Source: Lachnospiraceae bacterium
Lineage (GTDB): Bacteria; Bacillota; Clostridia; Lachnospirales; Lachnospiraceae
Direction: 5' to 3'
Length of the DNA stretch: 64,000 nucleotides
Assembly: GCA_017542245.1 (NCBI GenBank)
Contig: JAFXXN010000074.1
Location: forward strand, 1 to 64,000
Part shown: piece by piece, positions 1 to 7,683 of the stretch
Layout of the letters: each line of letters opens with the position of its first letter
How positions within the stretch are numbered: position 1 is the first letter of the stretch
The notes under the pieces: model-generated
The model's input: only the letters and a program-made list of their open reading frames with translations
What the model was told of the DNA's origin: nothing
The model's database searches: none
Translations under genes and position numbers: made by a program

Positions 1-2
1 AT

Positions 3-44
3 GGCTTCAGGGTTATCATTGAAAAATACGATCCTATCGGGTAA
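3..44 (+). CDS. 3' end of an unidentified gene (partial)
   Basis: Reading from base 3 gives 13 residues (GFRVIIEKYDPIG) and a TAA stop, followed 10 bases later by a strong hairpin, which suits the end of a coding gene that starts before the window. Another frame from base 1 also runs open to a stop at 49-51. Too little is present to identify the protein, and the frame choice is a guess based on the more protein-like composition. Confidence 0.3.
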   Translation, partial: GFRVIIEKYDPIG

Positions 45-54
45 ACACTAAAAA

Positions 55-82
55 ACTATGGGTAGGTCCTCCTACCCATAGT
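55..82. terminator. Perfect 12-bp inverted repeat, probable terminator
   Basis: ACTATGGGTAGG (55-66) and CCTACCCATAGT (71-82) pair perfectly around a TCCT loop. It sits just after the partial gene. The run of five T that an intrinsic terminator needs is present only when read on the reverse strand (bases 51-55 are A); on the forward strand AAAACATG follows. It may be bidirectional or a non-terminator hairpin. Confidence 0.5.
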
Positions 83-140
83 AAAACATGTTATTTGAAA
101 TTATTTAGTAAATTAACTTACACACTTATCTTGACACTAT

Positions 141-160
141 CGACAAGACAAAAAAGAAGC
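141..160 (+). repeat. 20-bp repeat, copy 1 (copy 2 at 54978-54997)
   Basis: CGACAAGACAAAAAAGAAGC occurs exactly here and again just after the stop of the BspA-like gene, where it runs into a terminator stem. Here no clear stem follows, so this copy may be a worn remnant of the 3' end of a related gene or terminator. Confidence 0.6.
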
Positions 161-232
161 TCCTGATTGTGTGAATGATATGTATCTAGGATCCTGGACA
201 TATTAATTAGTCAGACTATATCACATAATTTC

Positions 233-283
233 AAATGGATGTTTTCCTGAGTAATACAGGAGGCGTCCATTTTCTTTTCTTTT
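233..283 (+). terminator. Rho-independent terminator in the operon leader region
   Basis: AAATGGATGTTTTCCTG (233-249) pairs with CAGGAGGCGTCCATTT (257-272), with several G-U pairs and one bulge, and a 7-base loop. The T-rich tract TCTTTTCTTTT follows at 273-283. Lying far from any gene end, it could end read-through from the left or act as an attenuator if a promoter lies further upstream. Confidence 0.65.
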
Positions 284-434
284 GGATTTACGAATTTTAA
301 TTCATTAAATAAAAGAATACAAACTACGTTGATGAACTGAACACAAAAAATAAGTAATGACCAAAGATGAGTGATTAGATTTATTTGAGTTATTCATATA
401 ACTATTATTTACAATATTTTGATTTATTTAAAAT

Positions 435-467
435 GCAAACGGTTTCATCGTTTGCTTTATATTTTTA
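435..467 (+). terminator. Terminator just upstream of the operon promoter
   Basis: GCAAACG (435-441) and CGTTTGC (449-455) form a perfect 7-bp stem with a 7-base loop, followed by TTTATATTTTTATT. The right arm and its T-tail overlap the -35 element of the promoter at 452-479, so it would insulate the operon from upstream transcription. Confidence 0.55.
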
Positions 468-479
468 TTAATATATAAT
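452..479 (+). promoter_or_regulatory. Promoter of the polysaccharide operon
   Basis: TTGCTT (452-457), a 16-base spacer and TATAAT (474-479) form a good housekeeping-type promoter. Transcription would begin near 486, giving a leader of about 48 bases before the start at 534. The fnlA promoter at 24188-24215 has the same -35, spacer length and -10 and also sits in a terminator tail. Confidence 0.6.
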
Positions 480-533
480 TAAGGTGTAATTTTGGGGACT
501 GTTTTTAACGTGGCTAAAAAGGAGCTGATGAAT

Positions 534-1253
534 ATGCCAATTACAGATATTCATACTCATCTGGTGTTTGGAGTCGATGATGGAGCTAGAACACTTGATG
601 ACAGTATAGCCATATTGAAGGCTGAAAAGGCTGATGGCGTCACCAGAATTATTGCTTCTTCCCATTACAGAAGAAACATGTTTGAGCCAAAACTGGAAAC
701 TTATCTGAATAATTTTGAGCTAGTTAAACAGGAGGCAGAAAAACTAGGTATTGAGTTATACACCGGCTGTGAGTATCACGCTAATCTGGATATGGTTGAT
801 GGCCTTAGGAGTAAAAGACATCTTACTATGGCAAATACTAATTGTGTGTTAGCAGAATTCGCCAATGGCTCAGAAAAAAGCTTTATTAAGGAAAGATGCT
901 ATGCTCTGTTGAGCAATGGTTATAAACCAATTGTTGCTCATATTGAAAGATATCAGGCTGCCAGGAAAGATATAAATCTGGTAAGACAGCTGGTTGATAT
1001 GGGATGTTATGTGCAGATTAACTCACAGAGCGTTATAGGTGAGGATGGATTCTTGGCTAAGCAGTACTGTAAGAAACTGATTAATGAAGATCTGGTTCAC
1101 TTTGTTGGAAGTGATACACATGATGTTGCTTCCAGACATCCGACAATGGGTAAATGCATGGAATACTTAAGCAATAAGTATGGTGAGGATTATGCTGAAT
1201 GGCTTATGATAAACAATCCTCAGGAATTGATATTTAACAGAAGAAAAGGTTAG
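534..1253 (+). CDS. cpsB: CpsB/YwqE-type tyrosine-protein phosphatase (PHP fold)
   Basis: Metal-dependent phosphatase expected to remove phosphate from the tyrosine tail of the CpsD kinase, controlling polymer assembly in the cytoplasm. Metal-binding motifs of the PHP family are visible: DIHTH near residue 7, GVDDGA, SSHY, GCEYH, AHIERY and GSDTHD near the C-terminus. The start was set at ATG 534 because AAAAAGGAG lies 9 bases upstream and the product (239 residues) then matches the family length; the frame also opens at a TTG at 492, which lies too close to the probable transcription start. First gene of the operon; the next gene starts 2 bases after its stop. Confidence 0.92.
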   Translation: MPITDIHTHLVFGVDDGARTLDDSIAILKAEKADGVTRIIASSHYRRNMFEPKLETYLNNFELVKQEAEKLGIELYTGCEYHANLDMVDGLRSKRHLTMANTNCVLAEFANGSEKSFIKERCYALLSNGYKPIVAHIERYQAARKDINLVRQLVDMGCYVQINSQSVIGEDGFLAKQYCKKLINEDLVHFVGSDTHDVASRHPTMGKCMEYLSNKYGEDYAEWLMINNPQELIFNRRKG

Positions 1254-1255
1254 GT

Positions 1256-2011
1256 ATGGGTATTATGGATACAGCTAGAACTGTTCAGAATGACGAAATA
1301 GAAATTGATTTAAGAGAAATATTTTTCTTGTTATTAGATAAAGCACTAATTATTATTTTAGTAACACTCTTGTTTGCTACAGCAGCTTTTGCTTATACAA
1401 AATTCCTTGTTACGCCAATGTACAGGTCAACAACAAGCATTTACGTATTAAACAAACAGAATGATGGCGCTGTAACAAGTAGCGACTTAACTGCTTCAGC
1501 TCAGTTGACATATGACTACTCTCAGTTGATTAAGTCACGATCTGTAGCTGAAGAAGTAATTAAGAGACTGCATCTTGATATGACACCAGATGCTTTGATT
1601 AGAAGAATTTCTACAAGCACACCAAGTAATTCACGTATAATCAATATTAGTGTATTGGATACTAATCCAGAAATTGCGAAAAAAATAGCAGATACTGTAA
1701 GAAAAGAGGCAGCAATCAAGATACAAGAGGTAACTGCTTGTGAGGCTGTAAACATGGTTGATGAAGCAAATGTTCCAAAAACCAGATATAGTCCTTCTTA
1801 TAGAAGAAATGTTGGAATAGGCGGAGCACTGGGATTTGTGCTTACTGTAGGAATAATTGTGTTCTTACATCTATCTGATGATACTATTAAGACTAGTGAT
1901 GATGTTGAAAAATATCTTGGATTAAGTACACTGGGAAGTATTCCAGTGAAAGCAAATTCGGCCACAAACAAAAAGAAAAAGTTTATATTAAACAAGAAAG
2001 GGGATAAGTAA
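1256..2011 (+). CDS. cpsC: Wzz/CpsC-type chain-length regulator (kinase activator)
   Basis: Membrane protein that partners the CpsD kinase and sets polysaccharide chain length. It has a transmembrane helix at about residues 29-48, an extracellular region, and a second helix at 186-206 preceded by a proline-containing stretch (VPKTRYSPSYRRN), the usual Wzz layout. At 251 residues it lacks a fused kinase domain, the arrangement typical of Gram-positive bacteria where adaptor and kinase are separate. It lies between cpsB and cpsD with gaps of 2 bases each side, indicating one transcript. Confidence 0.92.
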   Translation: MGIMDTARTVQNDEIEIDLREIFFLLLDKALIIILVTLLFATAAFAYTKFLVTPMYRSTTSIYVLNKQNDGAVTSSDLTASAQLTYDYSQLIKSRSVAEEVIKRLHLDMTPDALIRRISTSTPSNSRIINISVLDTNPEIAKKIADTVRKEAAIKIQEVTACEAVNMVDEANVPKTRYSPSYRRNVGIGGALGFVLTVGIIVFLHLSDDTIKTSDDVEKYLGLSTLGSIPVKANSATNKKKKFILNKKGDK

Positions 2012-2013
2012 TT

Positions 2014-2751
2014 ATGATTAAAGTAGATATTCAGACAGAAGAACTCGACTATCATAATGAAGAAGCATACAAGGCCCTTCGTACAAATCTAAAATTTTGT
2101 GGCAGCGATAAAAAGGTAATAGGTATTACTTCATGTCAGCCATCGGAAGGCAAAAGTACGGTTTCTTTAAATCTTGCAAAATCCTTAGCTGAGTCTGGTG
2201 AAAAGGTCGTTTTAGTTGAATGTGACTTAAGAAAACCTGTACTAATTGGGAGAACTAATGTTAGTGGAGGAGACATTAAAGGATTGACATACTTCCTGTC
2301 TCAGCAAGCTTCACTGAATGATGTCATATGTTCTACAAATATAGATAATTTGCAAATTATATATGCAGGACCCGTTGCACCAAATCCGGCAGAATTATTA
2401 GGCTCTAAGTACTATAAAGCTGGCATTGAAGCATTAAGAAAAGTGTTTGATTACATAATTATTGATACGCCTCCTTTAGGAGCAGTTATTGACTCTGCTA
2501 TTATTTCACAGAACTGTGATGGTATGGCAATTGTTCTTGAAAGCGGGAAAGACAGTTATCGTTTTGTCAGGGACGTTAAAGAACAGCTTGACAAGGCTGG
2601 TGTACCAATCCTGGGGGTAATACTCAACAAAGTTGAGGTTAGCAGAAACTCATATTATGGCAGATATGGCAAATATGGAAAGTATGGCAAATACGGTACA
2701 TATGGTACCTATGGCCGGTACGGATATAACTCAAAAAAAGAAGAACAGTAG
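2014..2751 (+). CDS. cpsD: CpsD-type bacterial tyrosine kinase with YG-repeat tail
   Basis: Autophosphorylating BY-kinase working with CpsC at the membrane and reversed by CpsB. Walker A is PSEGKST (residues 43-49), the A' motif is VVLVECDLRKP (65-75) and Walker B is DYIIIDTPP (146-154). The C-terminus carries ten tyrosines in a run of YG-basic or YG-T units (about residues 214-238), the autophosphorylation cluster. The tail is unusually regular, a near-perfect three-residue repeat, whereas many homologues have scattered tyrosines. The stop is immediately followed by the GTG start of the NusG-like gene. Confidence 0.94.
   Translation: MIKVDIQTEELDYHNEEAYKALRTNLKFCGSDKKVIGITSCQPSEGKSTVSLNLAKSLAESGEKVVLVECDLRKPVLIGRTNVSGGDIKGLTYFLSQQASLNDVICSTNIDNLQIIYAGPVAPNPAELLGSKYYKAGIEALRKVFDYIIIDTPPLGAVIDSAIISQNCDGMAIVLESGKDSYRFVRDVKEQLDKAGVPILGVILNKVEVSRNSYYGRYGKYGKYGKYGTYGTYGRYGYNSKKEEQ
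2653..2727 (+). repeat. Nine-base tandem repeat coding the tyrosine tail of CpsD
   Basis: TAT-GGN-AAR type units (Tyr-Gly-Lys/Arg/Thr) repeat about eight times. Synonymous differences between units show it is not a freshly expanded pure repeat. Slippage here would change the number of phosphorylatable tyrosines in three-residue steps without breaking the frame. Confidence 0.8.
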
Positions 2752-3276
2752 GTGATTTCCATTTCGGAATGGTATGTTATAAGAACTTCTTTCGGCAACG
2801 AGGAAACAGTAAGGGAGTTACTACAAGCAGAAGGAGTCAATGTAAAAGTAATTTATCGTGAGGTGTATAACAGAAGAAAAGGTGAAGTTGTAAGTAGGAG
2901 AAAAAAGATTTTTCCTGGATACATATTCGCAATTACAGACCTGGATTATAAAAGTTTCGACAAATTGATTTCCATAGTTAGATATACAAATTCTCAATAC
3001 TTCTTTAATCTTAAACAGGACAAAGAAGGAACCCCAGCGTTAACTGAGAACGAAAAGCATTATATATCAAGATTGATTGGTGAAGGTGATGTTATTCAAA
3101 GTTCTGTTGGTTACATTGAAGGAGATAATGTATATATTACCGACGGACCATTATTGGGATATGAGAGTAAGATAAGGTACATTGATAGACATAAAAGAAT
3201 AGCAAAGATGGAAATTGATTTTATTGGAGAAAAACGTACTATTACAGTACCATTGGAGATTATTTCAAAACGCTGA
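2752..3276 (+). CDS. loaP: LoaP/RfaH-type NusG paralog (operon-specific antiterminator)
   Basis: Transcription elongation factor expected to bind RNA polymerase and let it pass terminators within this long operon. The N-terminal NusG (NGN) domain begins with WYVIRT at residue 7 and contains the conserved FPGYIF (54-59); a KOW-like segment covers about residues 120-150. At 174 residues it fits NusG. Housekeeping nusG normally lies beside secE and ribosomal genes, so its place in a polysaccharide operon marks it as a specialised paralog. GTG 2752 is used because it directly follows the cpsD stop and no other start precedes the conserved core. The terminator-like leader at 3299-3369 follows directly. 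LoaP is preferred over Bacteroidetes UpxY from the low-GC Gram-positive context. Confidence 0.85.
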   Translation: MISISEWYVIRTSFGNEETVRELLQAEGVNVKVIYREVYNRRKGEVVSRRKKIFPGYIFAITDLDYKSFDKLISIVRYTNSQYFFNLKQDKEGTPALTENEKHYISRLIGEGDVIQSSVGYIEGDNVYITDGPLLGYESKIRYIDRHKRIAKMEIDFIGEKRTITVPLEIISKR

Positions 3277-3298
3277 TAATGAAAGTGATAGTTGTTTA

Positions 3299-3369
3299 GG
3301 GCACTTCATAAGTAGCTGTCAGCTTGATCTTTTATTGCCCCACTATGATAGCAGTGGGATAGATTTTTT
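3299..3369 (+). promoter_or_regulatory. Hairpin plus intrinsic terminator, candidate LoaP antitermination site
   Basis: The 109-base gap after loaP holds two overlapping RNA structures. GGGCA (3299-3303) can pair with TGCCC (3336-3340), with inner ATAA/TTAT and AGCT/AGCT pairing. CCCACT (3339-3344) can pair with AGTGGG (3353-3358), followed by a run of six T (3364-3369), the form of an intrinsic terminator. The two structures share bases 3339-3340, so they compete. All downstream sugar genes lie beyond it. The role as a LoaP target is an inference from position and layout. Confidence 0.65.
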
Positions 3370-3385
3370 GGGGAAAGAGAAGTAG

Positions 3386-4753
3386 ATGAACGATAGATTA
3401 AAACACAGGATACAGTTAACAGTTGCGAAATTATTAAACTACGTATTGGTAACAATACCTTTATCATTGTGTTGGTATTTATACTATGCAAAGGTTACTG
3501 TATCACCTTTTTATAGATTAGGTAATTATGCAATAGTAGGATTTTATTTGGTGATGTTTGGAACATTCTGTCGAGTTTATGACGCAGATGAGATTTCACT
3601 TCACAGAATATCTGAAATGTATTATTCACAGGTTTTATCTTTCCTTATTTCTGATGGGTTTATATATATTGTCATATGTATTTTGTGTAAGAGAATTGTA
3701 ACGTTAGTTCCTGGTTTGATGTGTATAATAGGGCAGTTAATTTTATCGTATTTGTGGTGTCATTTTGTTCATATTTGGTATTTTAAGTCTTTCCCTGCAA
3801 AGAAAACCATAGTCATATTTGATGACAGAGAAGGATTGGAAAACCTCATTAATGAATATGGTTTAAGTAAAAAGTTTAAAGTAGAGCAAACTATGCAGAT
3901 TAATGCTTGCATGGAAAACATTTCAGTTTTAGATAAATATCAAACTATTTTTCTGAGCGATATTCATTCTCACGATAGAAATGTTATTTCAAAGTACTGC
4001 GTTGAAGCAGGAAAAGATCTATATATTATTCCTCGTCTTGGAGATATCATACTTAGCGGGGCAAAAAACATGCATATGTTCCATCTTCCAATATTAAGAT
4101 TGAGAAGGTATAATCCACATCTTGAATATTTATTAGCTAAAAGATGTTTTGACATAGTAATATCTGGATTGGCAGCAATTATATTATCACCAGTAATGTT
4201 AATAACAGCTGTTTCAATAAAGGCGTATGATGGAGGTCCTATACTTTATAAACAGAAGAGGCTAACTAAAGACGGGAAGATATTCGAGATATTAAAATTT
4301 CGAAGCATGCGAGTAGATGCCGAAAAAAACACAGGAGCAGTATTATCAACAGGTGATAATGATCCAAGAATAACTCCTATAGGAAGATTGATAAGAAAGA
4401 TAAGATTTGATGAACTCCCTCAGCTTTTTAATATTTTGAAAGGCGACATGAGTATTGTTGGTCCAAGACCTGAACGACCAGAAATTGCTGAACAATACGA
4501 AAAGGAACTGCCAGAATTCAAACTTAGACTACAGGCAAAAGCTGGCTTAACAGGCTATGCACAGGTATACGGAAAATATAACACTACACCATACAATAAA
4601 TTGCAGATGGACTTGATGTATATAGCACATCCGTCGTTTATTGAGGATATGAGAATCTGTATGGCTACTGTAAAAATATTGTTTATGAAAGACAGTACTG
4701 AAGGTGTAGCTATAGAACAAATTACAACATTAGAACATAAAGGAAATAGTTAG
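3386..4753 (+). CDS. Undecaprenyl-phosphate sugar-phosphate transferase (initiating enzyme)
   Basis: Starts repeat-unit synthesis by moving a sugar phosphate from a nucleotide sugar onto undecaprenyl phosphate at the membrane. The N-terminus has about four transmembrane helices (residues 15-130), then a cytoplasmic linker, then the bacterial sugar transferase domain from KRCFDIVISG (252) with KFRSMRVDAE, the DELPQ motif near 342 and VGPRPERPE near 358. The 455-residue length fits the polyprenyl glycosylphosphotransferase family. The donor sugar cannot be read from sequence. First gene after the LoaP leader and the only initiating transferase seen, so it may serve both glycan sets. Confidence 0.92.
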   Translation: MNDRLKHRIQLTVAKLLNYVLVTIPLSLCWYLYYAKVTVSPFYRLGNYAIVGFYLVMFGTFCRVYDADEISLHRISEMYYSQVLSFLISDGFIYIVICILCKRIVTLVPGLMCIIGQLILSYLWCHFVHIWYFKSFPAKKTIVIFDDREGLENLINEYGLSKKFKVEQTMQINACMENISVLDKYQTIFLSDIHSHDRNVISKYCVEAGKDLYIIPRLGDIILSGAKNMHMFHLPILRLRRYNPHLEYLLAKRCFDIVISGLAAIILSPVMLITAVSIKAYDGGPILYKQKRLTKDGKIFEILKFRSMRVDAEKNTGAVLSTGDNDPRITPIGRLIRKIRFDELPQLFNILKGDMSIVGPRPERPEIAEQYEKELPEFKLRLQAKAGLTGYAQVYGKYNTTPYNKLQMDLMYIAHPSFIEDMRICMATVKILFMKDSTEGVAIEQITTLEHKGNS

Positions 4754-4804
4754 AAGAAGGATTACAAGAAAACGGTTATATGAATAAATCGTAATGGAGA
4801 TATT

Positions 4805-5887
4805 ATGACAATAAGAGTAGCGTATAGCACAGGCTTTTGGTGCACAAATATAGGAAATGCTTTTTTTAGTCTCGGTGTTGAATATGTCTTAAAAAGAATA
4901 CTAGGAAATGAAAATGTGACTATTGTGTCTGATTATCAAACATATACAACTAGTTATGGGAAAAGATTATACCCACATAGAAATCAACTAGAATATTTAT
5001 CAAAACTTGATGTAGATTATATAGTGCTTGCTGGACCAGTAATATCAAAATACTTTTTATTATTATGGGAAGACATTCTTGTTAAATTAGAGAAAAGAGG
5101 GATTCGATATATAATACTTAGTGCAGGAATGATGAAAATGAATAATGATTCTTTGGTGAAATGTCAATCATTTTTTGAAAAGCACCCTCCATTTGTGCTA
5201 GTTTCAAGGGATCGAAAAACATATGAATTATTAGGAAAGTATGCAGATAATGCGTATGATGGTATATGTTTTTCTTTTTTTGCCCCTGATTATTATCGCC
5301 CTTGCAAAATTGAAGAAAAGTATATAACGTTCAATTTTGATAAAATAAATGAACCTCAAATATGGGTAGACGAGAATAATAATGCATCATTTGAGTTTAA
5401 AAATGAGAAATTCCATATTAAACACACTGGTATTTTCTCTAAAATATCAGCTAAAACAGACAGATTTTCCGACGCAATAATTTATATAACCAGTCTATTT
5501 CCACAAGCAAAACGCAAAGATAAAATCGGAGAATATTATGTGTTTAGAACTGATCATCGTTTCCATCCTCATTATAGAAACAAAATATATAATCAAAATA
5601 ATTCTTTTTGCTCCGATTTGCCATATGGATATCTTGATATATATGCAAATTCAGAACTAACACTTTCAGACAGAGTGCACGCCTGTGCTGTTACTATGGC
5701 TTACGGACATAGTGCAATGCTTTTTGCTAAAACAAATAGGGTTGGTTTACTTGAAAGAGTGGGTGCTAAAGACATATCAAAACATCCAGTGTCTTTAGAT
5801 CTTATGTTGATTAATGTTGAAAAAGAAAAAATGATTAATTGGTTATCAGAGATATTTAACAGAAATAATAACAAAAAAGATATTTAA
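4805..5887 (+). CDS. Polysaccharide pyruvyltransferase family protein
   Basis: Likely adds a pyruvate ketal to a sugar of the repeat unit, giving a negative charge. The N-terminal TNIGNAFFSLG resembles the family's NxGN start, and the C-terminal LSDRVHACAVTMAYG resembles the conserved SxRxHA block of WcaK/CsaB proteins. Length (360) is normal. A GGAGA ribosome site precedes ATG 4805. The 51-base gap before it holds nothing notable. Many family members have untested acceptors, so the acceptor is unknown. Confidence 0.75.
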   Translation: MTIRVAYSTGFWCTNIGNAFFSLGVEYVLKRILGNENVTIVSDYQTYTTSYGKRLYPHRNQLEYLSKLDVDYIVLAGPVISKYFLLLWEDILVKLEKRGIRYIILSAGMMKMNNDSLVKCQSFFEKHPPFVLVSRDRKTYELLGKYADNAYDGICFSFFAPDYYRPCKIEEKYITFNFDKINEPQIWVDENNNASFEFKNEKFHIKHTGIFSKISAKTDRFSDAIIYITSLFPQAKRKDKIGEYYVFRTDHRFHPHYRNKIYNQNNSFCSDLPYGYLDIYANSELTLSDRVHACAVTMAYGHSAMLFAKTNRVGLLERVGAKDISKHPVSLDLMLINVEKEKMINWLSEIFNRNNNKKDI

Positions 5888-5900
5888 TGGAGGTAGAAAA

Positions 5901-7076
5901 TTGAAAGTCTTGTTTTGGATGAACACAAGTTTTACGACAACATCCAAGCATCTTCTTATTTCTATTCTAGATGAACTTTTGAAGGATGGGATTCAGGTTA
6001 CAATCATAAAAAAACAGATAGATGGCGAAGAAGATACTCCTGTTGAGTTGTTTGAAAAAAATATTGAATGCATAGCTATTCCTTTTAAAAATCCACGTAA
6101 AAAAAATCTATTTGCAAGATATATAGCAGATGTTATATATGTATTAAAATCAAACAAATTTCTTAACGTACCATATGATGCTATTTTTGTACAATCATCA
6201 AATGTTGCAGGTTTTTCGTTTTTTTTGTTAGAGAAAAAACAGCCAAAAGCCAAGAAAACATATAATGTTCAGGACATTTTTCCTTATAATGCTGCATATG
6301 CTGGAACCATAAAGAAAAATGGTTTGATATTTAAAATATTTGAAATCGAGCAAAAATATGCATATAAAAAGGCTGATCAGATAATTACCATATCAGAGGA
6401 TATGAAGAAAACATTGATGGAAGATGGAGTGGATGGAAATAAAATCGATGTGATATATAATTGGTCGTATCAGAATGAACCATATAATGTTAATTCTCAT
6501 GAGTATTGCTTTGTTTCCAATATTTATAATAAACATTTTTTTAATGTTGTATATGCAGGAAATGTTGGAGTAATGCAAAATGTTGATTTATTCATTGATA
6601 CAGCAATACTCATGAGAAACAATAAAAGTGTGTGGTTTCATGTAATAGGGAATGGTGTATATAAAGATAAACTTATTAAAAAAGCTCAAGAAAACGGAGT
6701 TACAAACATATCGTTCTGGCCAATGCAACCAGCAAAATTGGCACCGTATATTTATTCGTTTGCAGATTTAAATGTTATTCCTTTGATGAAGGATGTTTAT
6801 AAAACTGCACTACCAAGTAAGACTGCGACATGTTTATTGTGTGGAAAGCCTATTGTATTTGCAATAGGAACAAACAGTGAATTTGGAAAGAAGATTAGTG
6901 ATTATCATTATGTTATTGATAGTGATGACCCAGAACAATTAAAAACAATAATCAATGATCTAATAGAAGGAAATGCATCTAAAAAGGAAATGATTGTCTA
7001 TTCAGAATTTTCAAAAACAAGAAACAGCAGACTATATGCAGATATTATTTGTAATATGAAAGGAGTTATATCATGA
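5901..7076 (+). CDS. Glycosyltransferase, GT4 type (WbuB-like)
   Basis: Cytoplasmic glycosyltransferase of the GT-B fold. It reads like the WbuB group: a degenerate N-terminal domain, then YNVQDIFPYNA, the linker ITISEDMKKTL, a VVYAGNVGVMQN start to the donor domain and LPSKTATCLLCGKPIVFA near the C-terminus. The start is TTG 5901, chosen because GGAGG lies at a good distance upstream. The stop overlaps the start of the next gene by 4 bases, suggesting translational coupling. Donor and acceptor are unknown. Confidence 0.82.
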   Translation: MKVLFWMNTSFTTTSKHLLISILDELLKDGIQVTIIKKQIDGEEDTPVELFEKNIECIAIPFKNPRKKNLFARYIADVIYVLKSNKFLNVPYDAIFVQSSNVAGFSFFLLEKKQPKAKKTYNVQDIFPYNAAYAGTIKKNGLIFKIFEIEQKYAYKKADQIITISEDMKKTLMEDGVDGNKIDVIYNWSYQNEPYNVNSHEYCFVSNIYNKHFFNVVYAGNVGVMQNVDLFIDTAILMRNNKSVWFHVIGNGVYKDKLIKKAQENGVTNISFWPMQPAKLAPYIYSFADLNVIPLMKDVYKTALPSKTATCLLCGKPIVFAIGTNSEFGKKISDYHYVIDSDDPEQLKTIINDLIEGNASKKEMIVYSEFSKTRNSRLYADIICNMKGVIS

Positions 7077-7681
7077 AGACATACTATTTGGCGAAAGCAT
7101 TAAAGAAAACTAGACTAACTTCATATAAAAACTCTATTGTTGATACAACTGCTGCGGTTGATTCAGAAGGCGCTCTTTCAAATGTTAATATTGGCAGATA
7201 TTCTTATGTAGGAAGTGGTACAAAAATATCAAATGCTGACATAGGAAACTTCTGTTCAATTGGACCAAAATGCGATATTGGTGGAGGAGAACATCCGATT
7301 TATATGGTTTCTACTTCTCCTGTATTTTTAAAAGGTAAAAATATTCTAAATAAACACTTTTCTGAAAATGAATTTCCATCTCCGAGAAAGGTAATAATTA
7401 AAAACGATGTCTGGATTGGTGAAGGAGTGCATATAAAACCAGGGATTAAAATTATGAATGGAGCAATAATTGGAGCGCATGCTGTGGTGACTCATGATGT
7501 AAATTCCTATGAAATTGTAGCAGGAGTTCCAGCAAAAGTAATAGGTAAAAGATTCAATGACATTATCATTAGGAAATTAGAAGAGATAAGTTGGTGGAAT
7601 TGGGATGAATCCAAATTATCTGAAAATGGTGCTTTGTTTGCTTCAATAGAAGCCTTTATTGAGGAAATGGATAAGGAGTAA
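7073..7681 (+). CDS. Hexapeptide-repeat (left-handed beta-helix) acyltransferase
   Basis: Probable O- or N-acetyltransferase using acetyl-CoA to decorate a repeat-unit sugar. Hexapeptide turns are visible (VNIGRYSYVGSGTKISNADIG, shortened here), then GNFCSIGPKCDIGGGEHP with the catalytic-type histidine, and later IKNDVWIGEGVHIKPG and VTHDVNSYEIVAGVPAKVIG, typical of the xenobiotic-acetyltransferase branch. Length 202 is normal. ATG 7073 overlaps the previous stop (ATGA). Confidence 0.85.
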   Translation: MKTYYLAKALKKTRLTSYKNSIVDTTAAVDSEGALSNVNIGRYSYVGSGTKISNADIGNFCSIGPKCDIGGGEHPIYMVSTSPVFLKGKNILNKHFSENEFPSPRKVIIKNDVWIGEGVHIKPGIKIMNGAIIGAHAVVTHDVNSYEIVAGVPAKVIGKRFNDIIIRKLEEISWWNWDESKLSENGALFASIEAFIEEMDKE

Positions 7682-7683
7682 AA

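Larger units (their letters stand above)
87..434. other. Non-coding region upstream of the polysaccharide operon
   Basis: No open frame with a ribosome site or recognisable protein was found on either strand. The region holds the 20-mer at 141-160 that recurs at 54978, a terminator at 233-283, and very AT-rich DNA from 290 on. It separates the previous gene from the operon promoter at 452. Confidence 0.5.

Noticed and set aside
1..51. Complete 16-codon gene starting at base 1
   Set aside because: It begins at the window edge with no visible ribosome site; a gene tail in another frame is more likely.
492..533. Upstream TTG start extending CpsB by 14 residues
   Set aside because: The AAAAAGGAG site fits ATG 534, the family begins at this point, and 492 is almost at the predicted transcription start.
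2752..3276. Housekeeping NusG
   Set aside because: Position inside a polysaccharide operon, away from secE and ribosomal genes, and divergent sequence fit a specialised paralog.
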